DNA of 64,000 bases from Paramagnetospirillum magneticum AMB-1 (GCF_000009985.1 NC_007626.1:62001-126000); one strand, 5' to 3'. Counted from the first letter of the stretch, positions 1-9,504 are shown. Notes: generated by a model not told the origin, from the letters alone. Translations and numbers: made by a program.

Positions 1-87
1 TGCGACCGGGTGTACGAGGAGGACGACTACATTCGGGACTATAACGATTTCATCACCTACCGTTCGTTGGCAGGACAGGCAAAATGA
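1..87 (+). CDS. C-terminal fragment of an unidentified protein
   Basis: The window opens inside a reading frame that gives 28 residues and then TGA. The tail is acidic and aromatic (YEEDDYIRDYND) and ends AGQAK. The stop overlaps the ATG of the next gene in an ATGA junction, so it belongs to the same operon. Too little is present to name a family, and the 5' part lies outside the window. Confidence 0.6.
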   Translation, partial: CDRVYEEDDYIRDYNDFITYRSLAGQAK

Positions 88-1028
88 AAATCATCGTCGC
101 CGGTGCGTTGGGCCATATCGGCTCGGGCCTCATTCGAGGTCTCCCCAGCCACTTTCCCGGTCTTGAAATCGTCATGGTCGACAACCTGTCGACCCAGCGC
201 TATGCCTCGCTGTTCGACTTGCCGACGTCGGGACGGTACCGCTTTGTGGAAGGCGACGTTGCCACCATGGATTTGGTGCCTTTGATCGCCGGGGCCGACG
301 CGGTGGTGCAACTGGCCGCCATGACCGACGCAGCGGGCAGTTTCGACCGCAAGGACGAGCTGGAAATCAACAATTTCCACGCCACCAAGACCATCGCCGA
401 GGCCTGCCTGAAGGCGGGCGTGCCTCTGATTCACCCTTCCTCCACCAGTGTCTACGGCACTCAGAACGAGGTGGTGGACGAGGATTGCGGCCCCGACGAG
501 CTGGCGCCGCAAAGTCCCTATGCCGATTGCAAGCTGAAGGAAGAGGCTCTGCTGGCCGAGATGGGCAAGAGTGGTCTCAGGTTCGTCACCTGTCGGTTCG
601 GCACCATCTTCGGCACCTCGCCCGGCATGCGCTTTCATACCGCGGTCAACAAGTTCTGCTGGCAGGCGGTCATGGGTCAGAAGCTGACCGTGTGGTCTAC
701 CGCCTACGACCAGAAGCGCCCTTATCTCGATCTGGCCGATTGCATCCGCGCCGTCGCTCATATCATCGGCAAGGGCCTGTTCGACGGGCGAATCCACAAT
801 GTGCTGACCGCCAATTGCACGGTGCGCCAGATCGTCGACGCCATTCGGGTGCATGTGCCCGACCTGGAGGTGGGCTTCGTCGATGCCCGCATCATGAACC
901 AGCTCAGCTATGAGGTGGCCAACCAGCGCTTCCGCGACTCCGGCTTCCAGTTCACGGGTTCGGTCGCCAAAGGCATCGAGGATACAATTCGCCAACTGTC
1001 CGGGGCCGGAGGGCGCAGCCTGGCATGA
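84..1028 (+). CDS. NAD-dependent sugar epimerase/dehydratase (extended SDR)
   Basis: A 314-residue extended short-chain dehydrogenase, normal in length for nucleotide-sugar epimerases or dehydratases. The N-terminus carries the Rossmann glycine motif GALGHIGS, a conserved acidic residue follows in MVDNLS, and the catalytic pair sits in SPYADCK (YxxxK) after SSTSVYG. The substrate cannot be read from sequence; an NDP-hexose is the likely class. The ATG overlaps the upstream stop (ATGA), and its own stop overlaps the next ATG in the same way, so it is translationally coupled to a glycosyltransferase. It is the first of nine SDR-type sugar enzymes in the window. Confidence 0.88.
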   Translation: MKIIVAGALGHIGSGLIRGLPSHFPGLEIVMVDNLSTQRYASLFDLPTSGRYRFVEGDVATMDLVPLIAGADAVVQLAAMTDAAGSFDRKDELEINNFHATKTIAEACLKAGVPLIHPSSTSVYGTQNEVVDEDCGPDELAPQSPYADCKLKEEALLAEMGKSGLRFVTCRFGTIFGTSPGMRFHTAVNKFCWQAVMGQKLTVWSTAYDQKRPYLDLADCIRAVAHIIGKGLFDGRIHNVLTANCTVRQIVDAIRVHVPDLEVGFVDARIMNQLSYEVANQRFRDSGFQFTGSVAKGIEDTIRQLSGAGGRSLA

Positions 1029-2062
1029 GGCCCCTCCCCGACCAGCCCCTGATCAGCGTCCTCATCGATACCTATTACCGTCCGGCCATGCTGCGCCATG
1101 CGGTCGAGGCCATCCGCGGGCAAACCTATGCCGATCTGGACATCGTCCTGATCGACAACGGCTCGACCCCGGAGACCAAGGCGGTCCTGGCGGAGCTGGA
1201 GGCGGCCGATTCCCGCATCAGGCTGGTGCGCTTTACCGAGAACCAGTTCAGTTGGGACGACCCCCATGTGATCGTCCGTGAATGCTACAACGCCGGTCTG
1301 GCCGCGGCCAAAGGTGATCTGGTGTTCCATCAGGCCGATGACGATTGGCTGGCACCTGATTTCTTCGAGCGGATGGTGGCGCTGTTTCGCGAGAATCCAG
1401 CCTGCACCACGGCGATCGGGGTCTCCGTGGGCGTTCGTCCCGACGGAAGTGAGGTGTCGGCGGCGGCCGCCAATCAGCGCCCGCGTTTCATGCCCGGCCA
1501 CGAAATGGCCCTGGCGGTCATCGATGGCAAGCCGGTCTTCGGCAGTCCTGGATTTTGCTTCGTCATGCGGCGCGACGTCCTGGAGGCGGCGGGCGGCTTT
1601 CACGATAGCTTCGAACAGCACATGCTTTACGGAATCGTCGCCTTCGGCGTGACCGGCTTCGATTCCGAAGCCCGCATGTATTGGGGCTATCATGAGGGTC
1701 AATTGAACAAGGCGTTGCGGGATCGGGGTTGGGTTTCGCTGGGCTACACTCGGAGCCTGCTGGATGGCTTCGGTCTGGAACGCCGCTGGGCCGAGGCCTT
1801 CGGGCCGGCGGCGGCGCGCACGGTAGCTGAATTTATCGAGCGGCAGGCTTACCAGTCGGCTGCGGAAATTTTCGCGGGCTGCCTCGCTGAGTTGCGCCCG
1901 GCGGCGATCTGGCGGTCGTTCAGGGCTGCCGCTCCCCATCTTGGCTTTTGGAAGGCATTGCCGGCCGAGCTGTGGGAGCAAAAGCGCCTGTTCGCCGCCA
2001 ATCTGCTGAAACTTGTCGGTTTGAAGCCGCTATTGAATCGCCTGCGTGGGCGGGGAGTGTAA
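1025..2062 (+). CDS. Glycosyltransferase family 2
   Basis: A 345-residue protein that begins with the GT-A signature of family 2 (ISVLIDTYYRP, then VLIDNGSTPET). It has a metal/nucleotide-binding acidic triplet in HQADDDWL (D105-D107). No membrane segment is evident, so it is probably a cytosolic or peripheral inverting transferase that adds one sugar of the surface glycan. The start overlaps the upstream SDR stop (ATGA). GGGGAG lies near its 3' end and serves the next gene. Donor and acceptor are unknown. Confidence 0.87.
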   Translation: MRPLPDQPLISVLIDTYYRPAMLRHAVEAIRGQTYADLDIVLIDNGSTPETKAVLAELEAADSRIRLVRFTENQFSWDDPHVIVRECYNAGLAAAKGDLVFHQADDDWLAPDFFERMVALFRENPACTTAIGVSVGVRPDGSEVSAAAANQRPRFMPGHEMALAVIDGKPVFGSPGFCFVMRRDVLEAAGGFHDSFEQHMLYGIVAFGVTGFDSEARMYWGYHEGQLNKALRDRGWVSLGYTRSLLDGFGLERRWAEAFGPAAARTVAEFIERQAYQSAAEIFAGCLAELRPAAIWRSFRAAAPHLGFWKALPAELWEQKRLFAANLLKLVGLKPLLNRLRGRGV

Positions 2063-2069
2063 GGCACAC

Positions 2070-3188
2070 ATGAGCGAGCAGAGCTTGAAGAACACGTGGC
2101 GTGTCCTGGTGACCGGCGGTGCCGGCTTCATCGGATCGGCCCTGGTGGGTCAATTATTGGCATCCGGACACTCGGTGCTTACGTTCGACAAGCTGACCTA
2201 TGCCGGCCATCTGGCCAATCTCGACGGCTGGTTGGACCATCCCAACCATTCCTTCGTGCAGGGCGACATCGCCGAACGCGCACAGGTCGAGGCCGTGGTC
2301 GAGCAGTTCCAGCCCACCACCATCATGCATCTGGCGGCGGAATCCCATGTGGACCGTTCCATCGCCAGCGCGGGTGAGTTCGTCCGCACCAACGTCATCG
2401 GGACCTTCACCATGCTGGAGGCGGCGGCGGCCCATCGGGCGCGGCTCGACGGCGCGGCGCGGGAGCGGTTCCGTTTTCTGCACGTCTCCACCGATGAGGT
2501 GTTCGGCAGCCTGGGGCCCGACGAGGCCTTCGACGAGAATTCCCGCTATCAGCCCAACTCACCCTATTCCGCCACCAAGGCGGCTTCCGACCATCTGGCA
2601 CGGGCCTGGAGCCACACCTACGGCTTGCCCGTGCTGGTGTCCAACTGCTCCAACAATTACGGTCCGCGACAGTTTCCGGAAAAGCTTATCCCCCTGATGA
2701 TTCTCAATGCGGTCGAGGGTAAGCCGTTGCCGGTCTATGGCGACGGGTGTCAGGTCCGCGACTGGCTGCATGTGGAAGATCATGCGCGGGCCCTGGCCAC
2801 CATCGTCGAGCGCGGGCGCCCCGGCGAAGTCTATTGTGTCGGCGGAGAATCGGAGCGCACCAACATGGAGGTCGTGCATACACTGTGCGCCCTTCTCGAC
2901 GGTCTTCGTCCCCGCGCCGAGGGCCGGTCTCATGCCGAACTGATCCGGCACGTGACCGACCGGCCGGGCCATGACCGCCGCTATGCCATGAATATCGCCA
3001 GGATTAGGGCAGAGCTGGACTGGAAGCCGCGGGAAACCTTCGAGAGCGGTCTGGCCAAAACCGTTGAATGGTACCTGGCCAATGGGGCCTGGTGCGCCAA
3101 GGTGGTCGCAGATGCCGCCTCCCGCCTCCCCCGCGATCTGGCCCGCAAGACCGATGGCACCTTGTTCGAACGAAAGGCTTCCGCGTGA
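2070..3188 (+). CDS. rmlB: dTDP-glucose 4,6-dehydratase
   Basis: A 372-residue enzyme that converts dTDP-glucose to dTDP-4-keto-6-deoxyglucose in the cytosol. It shows TGGAGFIGS for NAD, the RmlB active-site segment STDEVFGS (Asp-Glu used in dehydration), SPYSATK (YxxxK) and the family stretch SNCSNNYGPRQFPEKLIP. I chose the ATG preceded by GGGGAG (2052-2057) over an in-frame GTG 24 bases upstream. The stop overlaps the GTG of rmlA. No rmlC or rmlD follows, so the product may feed a sugar other than rhamnose. Confidence 0.93.
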   Translation: MSEQSLKNTWRVLVTGGAGFIGSALVGQLLASGHSVLTFDKLTYAGHLANLDGWLDHPNHSFVQGDIAERAQVEAVVEQFQPTTIMHLAAESHVDRSIASAGEFVRTNVIGTFTMLEAAAAHRARLDGAARERFRFLHVSTDEVFGSLGPDEAFDENSRYQPNSPYSATKAASDHLARAWSHTYGLPVLVSNCSNNYGPRQFPEKLIPLMILNAVEGKPLPVYGDGCQVRDWLHVEDHARALATIVERGRPGEVYCVGGESERTNMEVVHTLCALLDGLRPRAEGRSHAELIRHVTDRPGHDRRYAMNIARIRAELDWKPRETFESGLAKTVEWYLANGAWCAKVVADAASRLPRDLARKTDGTLFERKASA

Positions 3189-4075
3189 CCCGACTCCCCA
3201 CCAAAGGCATCGTTCTGGCCGGCGGCACCGGCACCCGGCTGCATCCGCTGACCCTGGTCACCAACAAGCATCTGCTGCCGGTCTTCGACAAGCCGATGAT
3301 CTACTATCCCCTTACCACCCTGATGCTGGGCGGTATCCGGGATATCCTGATCATCTCGACGCCGGACGACCTGCCGCGTTTCGAGCGCCTGCTGGGCGAC
3401 GGCCGCCGCTGGGGCATCAATCTCAGCTATGCGGAACAGCCCAAGCCGGCCGGGCTGCCTCAGGCCTTTCTGATCGGCGAGGAGTTCATCGGTGGTGCGC
3501 GCGTCGGCCTGATGCTGGGCGACAACATCTTCTACGGCCACGGCTTGCCGCCCCTGGTGCAGCAGGCGGCCGAGGGTACCGGGGCGACAGTTTTCGCCCA
3601 TACGGTCCGTGATCCCGAGCGTTTCGGGGTGGTGACCTTCGATGCGTCCGGCAAGGCCATTTCCATTGAGGAAAAGCCCAAGGCGCCCAAGTCCAATTGG
3701 GCGGTAACCGGGCTTTACTTCTATGACGCCGATGTGTGCCAAGTCGCCGCCACGCTGAAGCCGTCGGCTCGGGGCGAGCTGGAGATCAGCCACCTCAACA
3801 GTCTTTACCTGGAGCGCGGCGGGCTTTCGGTCGAACTGCTGGGCCGTGGCATCAGCTGGCTCGACGTGGGCACGCCCGAGGCGCTGGCCACTGCCGGCCA
3901 GTTCGTCCACACGATCCAGAGCTTGCAGGGCACGGGTGTCGCCTGCCCCGAGGAAGTCGCCTATCGCATGGGCTTCATCGATCGCCAGGCTCTGGCCGAT
4001 CTGATCCTGCCCATAGCGACGTCACAATACGGGCGCTATCTCCAGGGTCTTCTCGACCACGTTGGTGCTTTGTGA
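3185..4075 (+). CDS. rmlA: Glucose-1-phosphate thymidylyltransferase
   Basis: A 296-residue nucleotidyltransferase making dTDP-glucose from dTTP and glucose-1-phosphate, the substrate of the adjacent rmlB. It shows the signature LAGGTGTRLHPLT, then VFDKPMIYYPL and MLGDNIFYGHGL, typical of RmlA. The GTG start overlaps the rmlB stop (GTGA). The frame is open further upstream, but that part lies inside rmlB and lacks RmlA similarity. The end overlaps the GTG of the ABC transporter. Length matches the usual 290 residues or so. Confidence 0.94.
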   Translation: MTRLPTKGIVLAGGTGTRLHPLTLVTNKHLLPVFDKPMIYYPLTTLMLGGIRDILIISTPDDLPRFERLLGDGRRWGINLSYAEQPKPAGLPQAFLIGEEFIGGARVGLMLGDNIFYGHGLPPLVQQAAEGTGATVFAHTVRDPERFGVVTFDASGKAISIEEKPKAPKSNWAVTGLYFYDADVCQVAATLKPSARGELEISHLNSLYLERGGLSVELLGRGISWLDVGTPEALATAGQFVHTIQSLQGTGVACPEEVAYRMGFIDRQALADLILPIATSQYGRYLQGLLDHVGAL

Positions 4076-5868
4076 GCGGCCTTCGGCGCATCTTTTTCCT
4101 GCTTGATGTTCAGGCGCGGCGGCAATTCGCCCTGCTGGCCGTCATGACCCTGATCGGGGCCATGTTCGAGGTGGCCGGGGTGGGCTTGGTCTTTCCGTTC
4201 ATCAAGATTATTACGGATCCGGACTGGATCTCGGGCTTTAGTTGGATGGCGGCGGTTTCCCGCTGGCTGGGACCGCTAGAGCACCGTGATGTCATGCTGG
4301 CGGCGGGGCTGGGGCTGATCGCCCTCTTCCTGGTGAAGAACGCCTATCTTTTGTTCTTCTACATCGTTCAATATACCATTTGTTATGGCAACGTGGCCCG
4401 CTACGGCGCCAGATTGCTCGCCCACTATATGGCGGCACCCTATTCCATGCATCTGGAGCGCAACTCGGCGGAAATGATCCGTAACGTCAGAGAGTTGCCG
4501 CAAGAACTGTTTAATGCGGTGGTGGCTGTTCTCAGCCTGACCACCGAGACGCTGGTGGTCACTCTCATCGGGGGTGTCCTGCTGGCTGCCGAGCCATTGG
4601 CAACAGCGGTGGCGGCGGCATTGCTGATCGCCGTGACCGGCATCTTTTATGCCATAGCCGGCCGATTGCTGCGCCGATGGGGTGCCGAGCGGATGCAGCG
4701 TGGCATCAGCGTGCAGTTGTCGGTCCAGGAAGCGCTCTACGGCATCAAGGACAGCCGGGTACTGGGGCGCGAGAGATTCTTCGCCGACCGCTATGCCCGG
4801 CAAGGCCGCCAACTGGCGCAGCTGCAACGATTGATCCAGGCCGTTTCACAGGTGCCGCGTCTCTCGGTGGAAGTGTCCATGATGATCGGCATGATCGTCC
4901 TGATCTTGATCATGGCATGGCGGGATGGCGGATCGCTGGATCTGCTGCCCAAACTGGGAGTGTTCGCCGCGGCGGCATTTCGGCTGATGCCCTCGGTCAA
5001 CCGCATGACTCTGGCTCTGACCGAGTTCAAGGTGAGCACCGCTCCGCTTGAAGCCTTGATCCGCGATATGCCCAATGGGCCAAGCTCGGCTCCGGCGGAG
5101 GCTCCCAATGCGCGGCCCGCTTTGACGGATGCGCTGGAGTTGAGGGGGGTCAGCTTCTGCTATCCTGATGCCCAGGGGGCGGCCGTCGCCGGGGTCGACC
5201 TGCATATCCGCAAGGGCGATACCATCGGTCTGGTCGGACCGTCGGGTGCGGGGAAAAGCACACTGGTCGATATCATTCTGGGCCTGCTGGTGCCCTCGGA
5301 AGGTCAGATCCTGCTGGACGGCAAGGAGATTCAGACGGGTGGTGGCTGGCACGGGGCAGTGGGCTATGTGCCGCAGAGCATTTACATCACCGACGATACG
5401 GTGCGCCGCAATGTGGCCTTCGGTGTCGACGACGCACAGATCGACGATCGGGCGGTGCGCAGGGCTCTGACCCAGGCCCGCCTGGATGAGTTCATCGACG
5501 GGCTGCCTGAAGGGTTGGACACCAGGCTGGCCGAGGATGGCATCCGCCTGTCCGGCGGCCAGCGCCAGCGGATCGGCATTGCCCGGGCTCTGTACCACGA
5601 TCCGGATCTTCTGGTGCTCGATGAGGCGACGTCGGCGCTCGATCCCATCACCGAGCGTGAAATCAGCGCCGCCGTTGAAGCCTTGCATCGGAGCAAAACT
5701 GTCATCATCATCGCCCACCGGCTCAGTACGGTCCGCCACTGCGACCGTCTGCTGATGATTGATCGCGGCCGCATCGCAGACAGCGGGACCTTTAACGAGC
5801 TTCATGCCAGGAACGGTGATTTTCAGAAATTGGTCGCGGCTTTGGCGCTGACCACTCCGACCTCATAG
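4072..5868 (+). CDS. ABC transporter, fused permease/ATPase (PglK/MsbA-type flippase)
   Basis: A 598-residue half-transporter. The N-terminal half has about six hydrophobic segments. The C-terminal half is a complete ABC ATPase: Walker A GPSGAGKS near residue 390, the Q-loop in YVPQS, signature LSGGQRQRIGIARAL near 492, Walker B LLVLDEATSALD and the H-loop IIAHRLSTV. Half-transporters in glycan loci usually flip lipid-linked oligosaccharides across the inner membrane, as PglK does; that role is inferred here. The GTG start overlaps the rmlA stop. A polymerase/ligase candidate lies far downstream at 57094-58392. Confidence 0.88.
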   Translation: MSGLRRIFFLLDVQARRQFALLAVMTLIGAMFEVAGVGLVFPFIKIITDPDWISGFSWMAAVSRWLGPLEHRDVMLAAGLGLIALFLVKNAYLLFFYIVQYTICYGNVARYGARLLAHYMAAPYSMHLERNSAEMIRNVRELPQELFNAVVAVLSLTTETLVVTLIGGVLLAAEPLATAVAAALLIAVTGIFYAIAGRLLRRWGAERMQRGISVQLSVQEALYGIKDSRVLGRERFFADRYARQGRQLAQLQRLIQAVSQVPRLSVEVSMMIGMIVLILIMAWRDGGSLDLLPKLGVFAAAAFRLMPSVNRMTLALTEFKVSTAPLEALIRDMPNGPSSAPAEAPNARPALTDALELRGVSFCYPDAQGAAVAGVDLHIRKGDTIGLVGPSGAGKSTLVDIILGLLVPSEGQILLDGKEIQTGGGWHGAVGYVPQSIYITDDTVRRNVAFGVDDAQIDDRAVRRALTQARLDEFIDGLPEGLDTRLAEDGIRLSGGQRQRIGIARALYHDPDLLVLDEATSALDPITEREISAAVEALHRSKTVIIIAHRLSTVRHCDRLLMIDRGRIADSGTFNELHARNGDFQKLVAALALTTPTS

Positions 5869-5880
5869 GAATTGCCCAAC

Positions 5881-6906
5881 GTGACGAACGCCTCTCCCCC
5901 GCTTCACTGTCTCGTTACCGGTGGTGCCGGTTTTATCGGCAGCCATCTTGTCGATCGCCTATTGGCCGATGGGCACCGGGTTTCGGTCATCGATAATTTC
6001 GCCAATGGGCGAGAGGAAAATCTGGCCGACGCCAAGGCGTCGGCACCGGACAGGCTCACGGTTCACCGGGCCGACGTGGCGGATGCCGATATTATCCGGC
6101 CGATGTTCGCCGGGGTGGACTGGGTCTTTCATCTGGCCGCCATGGCCGATATCGTGCCGTCGATCCAGGATCCCATGCTTTACCACCGGGCCAATGTGGA
6201 CGGCACCATCGCGGTGCTGGAGGCGGCCCGCGCCGCCGGGGTGAAGCGTTTCGTCTACACCGCCTCGTCGTCGTGCTACGGCATTCCCGAGACTTACCCA
6301 ACGCCCGAGACCGCGGCGCCCTCGCCCATGTATCCCTACGCCCTGACCAAGTGGGTCGGCGAGCAGTACGTGATGCACTGGGCGCAGACCTACGACCTGG
6401 CTGCGGTGTCGCTGCGGCTGTTCAACGTCTACGGACCCCGCCATCGGACGGCTGGGACCTATGGCGCAATGTTCGGGGTATTTCTGGCTCAAAGGCTGGC
6501 GGGGAAGCCCTACACCGTGGTGGGTGACGGCAGCCAGACCCGTGATTTTACCTTCGTCGCCGACGTGGCCGACGCCTTCGTCACAGCGGCGAATTCAAAG
6601 ATCAGTGGCGAGATTTTCAACGTGGGGTCCGACGGGACGTACAGCGTGAACCGGATCATCGAGATTCTGGGGGGCGATAAGCTTCATATCCCCAAGCGGC
6701 CGGGCGAGCCCGATTGCACTTGGGCGGACATCGCCAAGATCAAACGGGTCCTGGGATGGAAGCCCAAGGTCTCCCTGGAGGAAGGGGTGGGGATTCTGCT
6801 GGGTCATATTGATGGTTGGCGAGATGCCCCGGTGTGGACACCCGAGACCATCGGCGAGGCGACCCGCGACTGGTTCAAGTATTTGGGCAAAGACGCCAAC
6901 GGCTGA
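5881..6906 (+). CDS. NAD-dependent sugar epimerase/dehydratase (UDP-sugar 4-epimerase-like)
   Basis: A 341-residue extended SDR with GGAGFIGS, then TASSSCYG, the YxxxK motif in MYPYALTK and the RLFNVYGPRH segment typical of UDP-glucose/UDP-GlcNAc 4-epimerases. I place the start at a GTG ten bases after AGGA (5867-5870); an in-frame TTG nine bases upstream is the alternative but sits too close to that site. Substrate specificity is not visible. It lies between the ABC flippase and the heptose-type bifunctional enzyme. Confidence 0.87.
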   Translation: MTNASPPLHCLVTGGAGFIGSHLVDRLLADGHRVSVIDNFANGREENLADAKASAPDRLTVHRADVADADIIRPMFAGVDWVFHLAAMADIVPSIQDPMLYHRANVDGTIAVLEAARAAGVKRFVYTASSSCYGIPETYPTPETAAPSPMYPYALTKWVGEQYVMHWAQTYDLAAVSLRLFNVYGPRHRTAGTYGAMFGVFLAQRLAGKPYTVVGDGSQTRDFTFVADVADAFVTAANSKISGEIFNVGSDGTYSVNRIIEILGGDKLHIPKRPGEPDCTWADIAKIKRVLGWKPKVSLEEGVGILLGHIDGWRDAPVWTPETIGEATRDWFKYLGKDANG

Positions 6907-6924
6907 TAGATAGAGATTACCCAC

Positions 6925-8481
6925 ATGAGTAATGAAACTTCATCCCCGTCGCCTGCCGCTCGCGACAAGGTGCAGTCCATTGAGTCCCTGGCGGAGCGGG
7001 CTGAAAAGGCGCGCGAGGCGGGAAAGACCGTGGTTCTGTGCCACGGCGTTTTCGATCTGGTTCACCTGGGGCACGTCCGGCACGTGGAGGCGGCGCGGCG
7101 GGAAGGCGACATCCTGTTCGTCACCCTGACGGCAGACCGCTTCGTCAACAAGGGACCTGGCCGCCCTATCTTTTCCGAGAATATGCGGGCGGAGATGCTG
7201 GCGGCCCTCGCTTGCGTTGACGGTGTGGGCGTCAACCATGGCTCCAGCGCCGAAAGCGTGCTGGACGCCATCAAGCCCGACATTTATGTCAAGGGCAGCG
7301 ATTACGAGAACCCCGACGAAGACATTACAGGCAAGATCAACTCGGAGCGCGAGGCGGTCGAGCGCCACGGGGGAAGGGTGGTATTCACCAAGGACATCAC
7401 CTTCAGTTCGTCCTCGCTGATCAATCGTTATCTTGACGTCTACGACCCGCCTTTGCGCGACTGCCTCAATTCCCTCAGAGAGCGCGATGCCCTGAACGAT
7501 ATTCTCGAGCTGATCGAGAAGATCAAGGATATGAAGGTCCTGCTGGTGGGTGACACCATCATGGACGAATATCAGTTCGTGACGCCGCAGGGGAAGGCGC
7601 AGAAGGAAAATATCATCGCGACGCTGTTTCGGGGGCGCGAGGAATATGCCGGCGGTGTGATCGCCGCCGCCAACCATGTGGCGAGCTTTTGCCGCGAGGT
7701 CGAGATTATCACCGGTCTCGGTGGCGAGACCGATGACGAGGCATTCATCAGATCGCATCTGCGCGACAACGTCCGCCTGACTACGGTTTCCATGCCCGGA
7801 CGGCCGACGACCCGCAAGACGCGCTATGTTGAGCCAAGCCACACGCGAAAAATGTTTGAAGTCTACGTGATGGACGATGCTCCGTTGGCGGCGGCACAGG
7901 TCAAGGTGCTGGATCAGCTCATTGCCGACCGTGCCCCGGAATTCGATGTGGTCATCGTCACCGATTTCGGCCACGGCCTCGTCGGACCGTCCACTATCGA
8001 CGTCTTGGTCAAGCATTCCCGCTTTCTAGCCGTCAATGCACAGACCAACAGCGGCAATTTCGGCTTCAATATGATCACGAAGTATCCGAAGGCCGATTAT
8101 GTTTGCATCGATGCTCCCGAGGCCCGGCTGGCGGTCGGCGACAAGTTCTCCGATATTCGCGACGTGGTGGGTACGATGCTGCCCAAGCGGATCGAATGTC
8201 CCCGGATGATCGTCACCCATGGCGGGCACGGCTGTTACACCTATGACTGCGCCACCGAAATGCACCGTATTCCCGCCTTCACCAAGCAGGTGGTGGATAC
8301 GGTGGGTGCCGGCGACGCCTTTCTGGCGGTGACCAGTCCGCTGGTGGCGGCCGGTGGCTCCATGGAGCACGTGGGCTTTATCGGCAACGCTGCGGGGGCC
8401 ATGAAGGTGGGTATCGTCGGCCATCGCAAATCGGTGGAAAAAGTGCCACTGGTGAAGTTCGTCACCGCCCTGTTGAAGTGA
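6925..8481 (+). CDS. Bifunctional cytidylyltransferase-like / PfkB kinase (HldE-like, domains swapped)
   Basis: A 518-residue fusion. Residues about 25-170 form a nucleotidyltransferase domain with HGVFDLVHLGHVRH (HxGH type, near residue 40) and YVKGSDY, as in the ADP-heptose synthase part of HldE. From about residue 202 there is a ribokinase/PfkB kinase (VLLVGDTIMDEY, then DTVGAGDAF near 457 with the catalytic Asp). E. coli HldE has the kinase first; here the order is reversed. By family it should phosphorylate a sugar and activate it as an NDP-sugar, perhaps a heptose. The ATG follows a weak AGAG site, and the stop overlaps an alternative GTG of the next gene. Confidence 0.85.
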   Translation: MSNETSSPSPAARDKVQSIESLAERAEKAREAGKTVVLCHGVFDLVHLGHVRHVEAARREGDILFVTLTADRFVNKGPGRPIFSENMRAEMLAALACVDGVGVNHGSSAESVLDAIKPDIYVKGSDYENPDEDITGKINSEREAVERHGGRVVFTKDITFSSSSLINRYLDVYDPPLRDCLNSLRERDALNDILELIEKIKDMKVLLVGDTIMDEYQFVTPQGKAQKENIIATLFRGREEYAGGVIAAANHVASFCREVEIITGLGGETDDEAFIRSHLRDNVRLTTVSMPGRPTTRKTRYVEPSHTRKMFEVYVMDDAPLAAAQVKVLDQLIADRAPEFDVVIVTDFGHGLVGPSTIDVLVKHSRFLAVNAQTNSGNFGFNMITKYPKADYVCIDAPEARLAVGDKFSDIRDVVGTMLPKRIECPRMIVTHGGHGCYTYDCATEMHRIPAFTKQVVDTVGAGDAFLAVTSPLVAAGGSMEHVGFIGNAAGAMKVGIVGHRKSVEKVPLVKFVTALLK

Positions 8482-8501
8482 TCTTCGAGGAAGACCAAAG
8501 A

Positions 8502-9494
8502 ATGACTCAGACCTGGAACGTATTGGTGACCGGCGGAGCCGGCTATGTGGGCAGCGCCCTGGTGCCCAAGCTGCTGGCCGAGGGTCACAAGGTCACCGTC
8601 CTAGACCTTTATCTCTACGGCGAGGATCTGTTCGCCGATCTGCGCGGGCCCAATCTGCGCGAGGTCAAGGGCGACATCCGCGACATCAAGGTGGTCGAAG
8701 ATGCCTTGAAGGGCTGTGACTGCGTCATTCATCTGGCCTGCATCTCCAACGACCCGTCCTACGATCTCGACCCCAATCTGGGCCGCAGCATCAACTACGA
8801 GGCGTTCCGCCCCATGGTGCGGGCCGCCAAGGCGGCGGGCGTGAAGCGGTTCATCTATGCCTCGTCGTCCTCGGTCTACGGGGTCAAGGACGAGCCGGAG
8901 GTCACCGAGGACCTGCCGCTGGAGCCCCTGACCGATTACTCCAAGTTCAAGGCCCTGTGCGAGCAGGAGCTGGAGGCCGAGCGCGAGCCCGGCTTCGCCG
9001 TGTGCACCATCCGCCCCTCGACGGTGTGCGGCTATGCCAAGCGCCAGCGTCTGGACGTGGTGGTCAACATCTTCACCAATCAGGCGGTCAACAACGGCAA
9101 GATCCGCGTCACCGGCGGCCCGCAGAAGCGCCCCAACATCCATATCGACGACATGGTGCGCTGCTACCTGCACCTGCTGCAGCAGCCGGCCGAGAAGATC
9201 GACGGCAAGATCTGGAATGCCGGCGACACCAACTTTCCCATTTCCGAACTGGCGGAAATCGTCCGAAAGGTGGTGGGGCAGGTTGAGATCGAGACCCTGC
9301 CGACCAACGATCCCCGCTCCTACCATGTGTCGGGCAAGAAGATCCGCGACGAGATCGGCTTCGAACTGCAATACACCATCGAAGACGCGGTTCGCGGTCT
9401 GGTGGATGCCATGAAGAGCGGCAAGCTGATCGATCCCCTCAACAACCCCATGTACTTCAACATCAAGCGCATGCAGCAGGTGAGCCTGAAATAG
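8502..9494 (+). CDS. NAD-dependent sugar epimerase/dehydratase (SDR)
   Basis: A 330-residue extended SDR: GGAGYVGS for NAD, YASSSSVYG, YxxxK in TDYSKFK, and the stretch ISNDPSYDLDP seen in SDR proteins of capsule and O-antigen clusters. I chose the ATG that follows GAGGA (8487-8491) with ten-base spacing. A GTG at 8478 overlapping the upstream stop is the alternative and would add eight residues. It may act on the product of the preceding HldE-like enzyme, as HldD does, but it is not an obvious HldD. Confidence 0.86.
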   Translation: MTQTWNVLVTGGAGYVGSALVPKLLAEGHKVTVLDLYLYGEDLFADLRGPNLREVKGDIRDIKVVEDALKGCDCVIHLACISNDPSYDLDPNLGRSINYEAFRPMVRAAKAAGVKRFIYASSSSVYGVKDEPEVTEDLPLEPLTDYSKFKALCEQELEAEREPGFAVCTIRPSTVCGYAKRQRLDVVVNIFTNQAVNNGKIRVTGGPQKRPNIHIDDMVRCYLHLLQQPAEKIDGKIWNAGDTNFPISELAEIVRKVVGQVEIETLPTNDPRSYHVSGKKIRDEIGFELQYTIEDAVRGLVDAMKSGKLIDPLNNPMYFNIKRMQQVSLK

Positions 9495-9504
9495 GGGCCG
9501 CACG

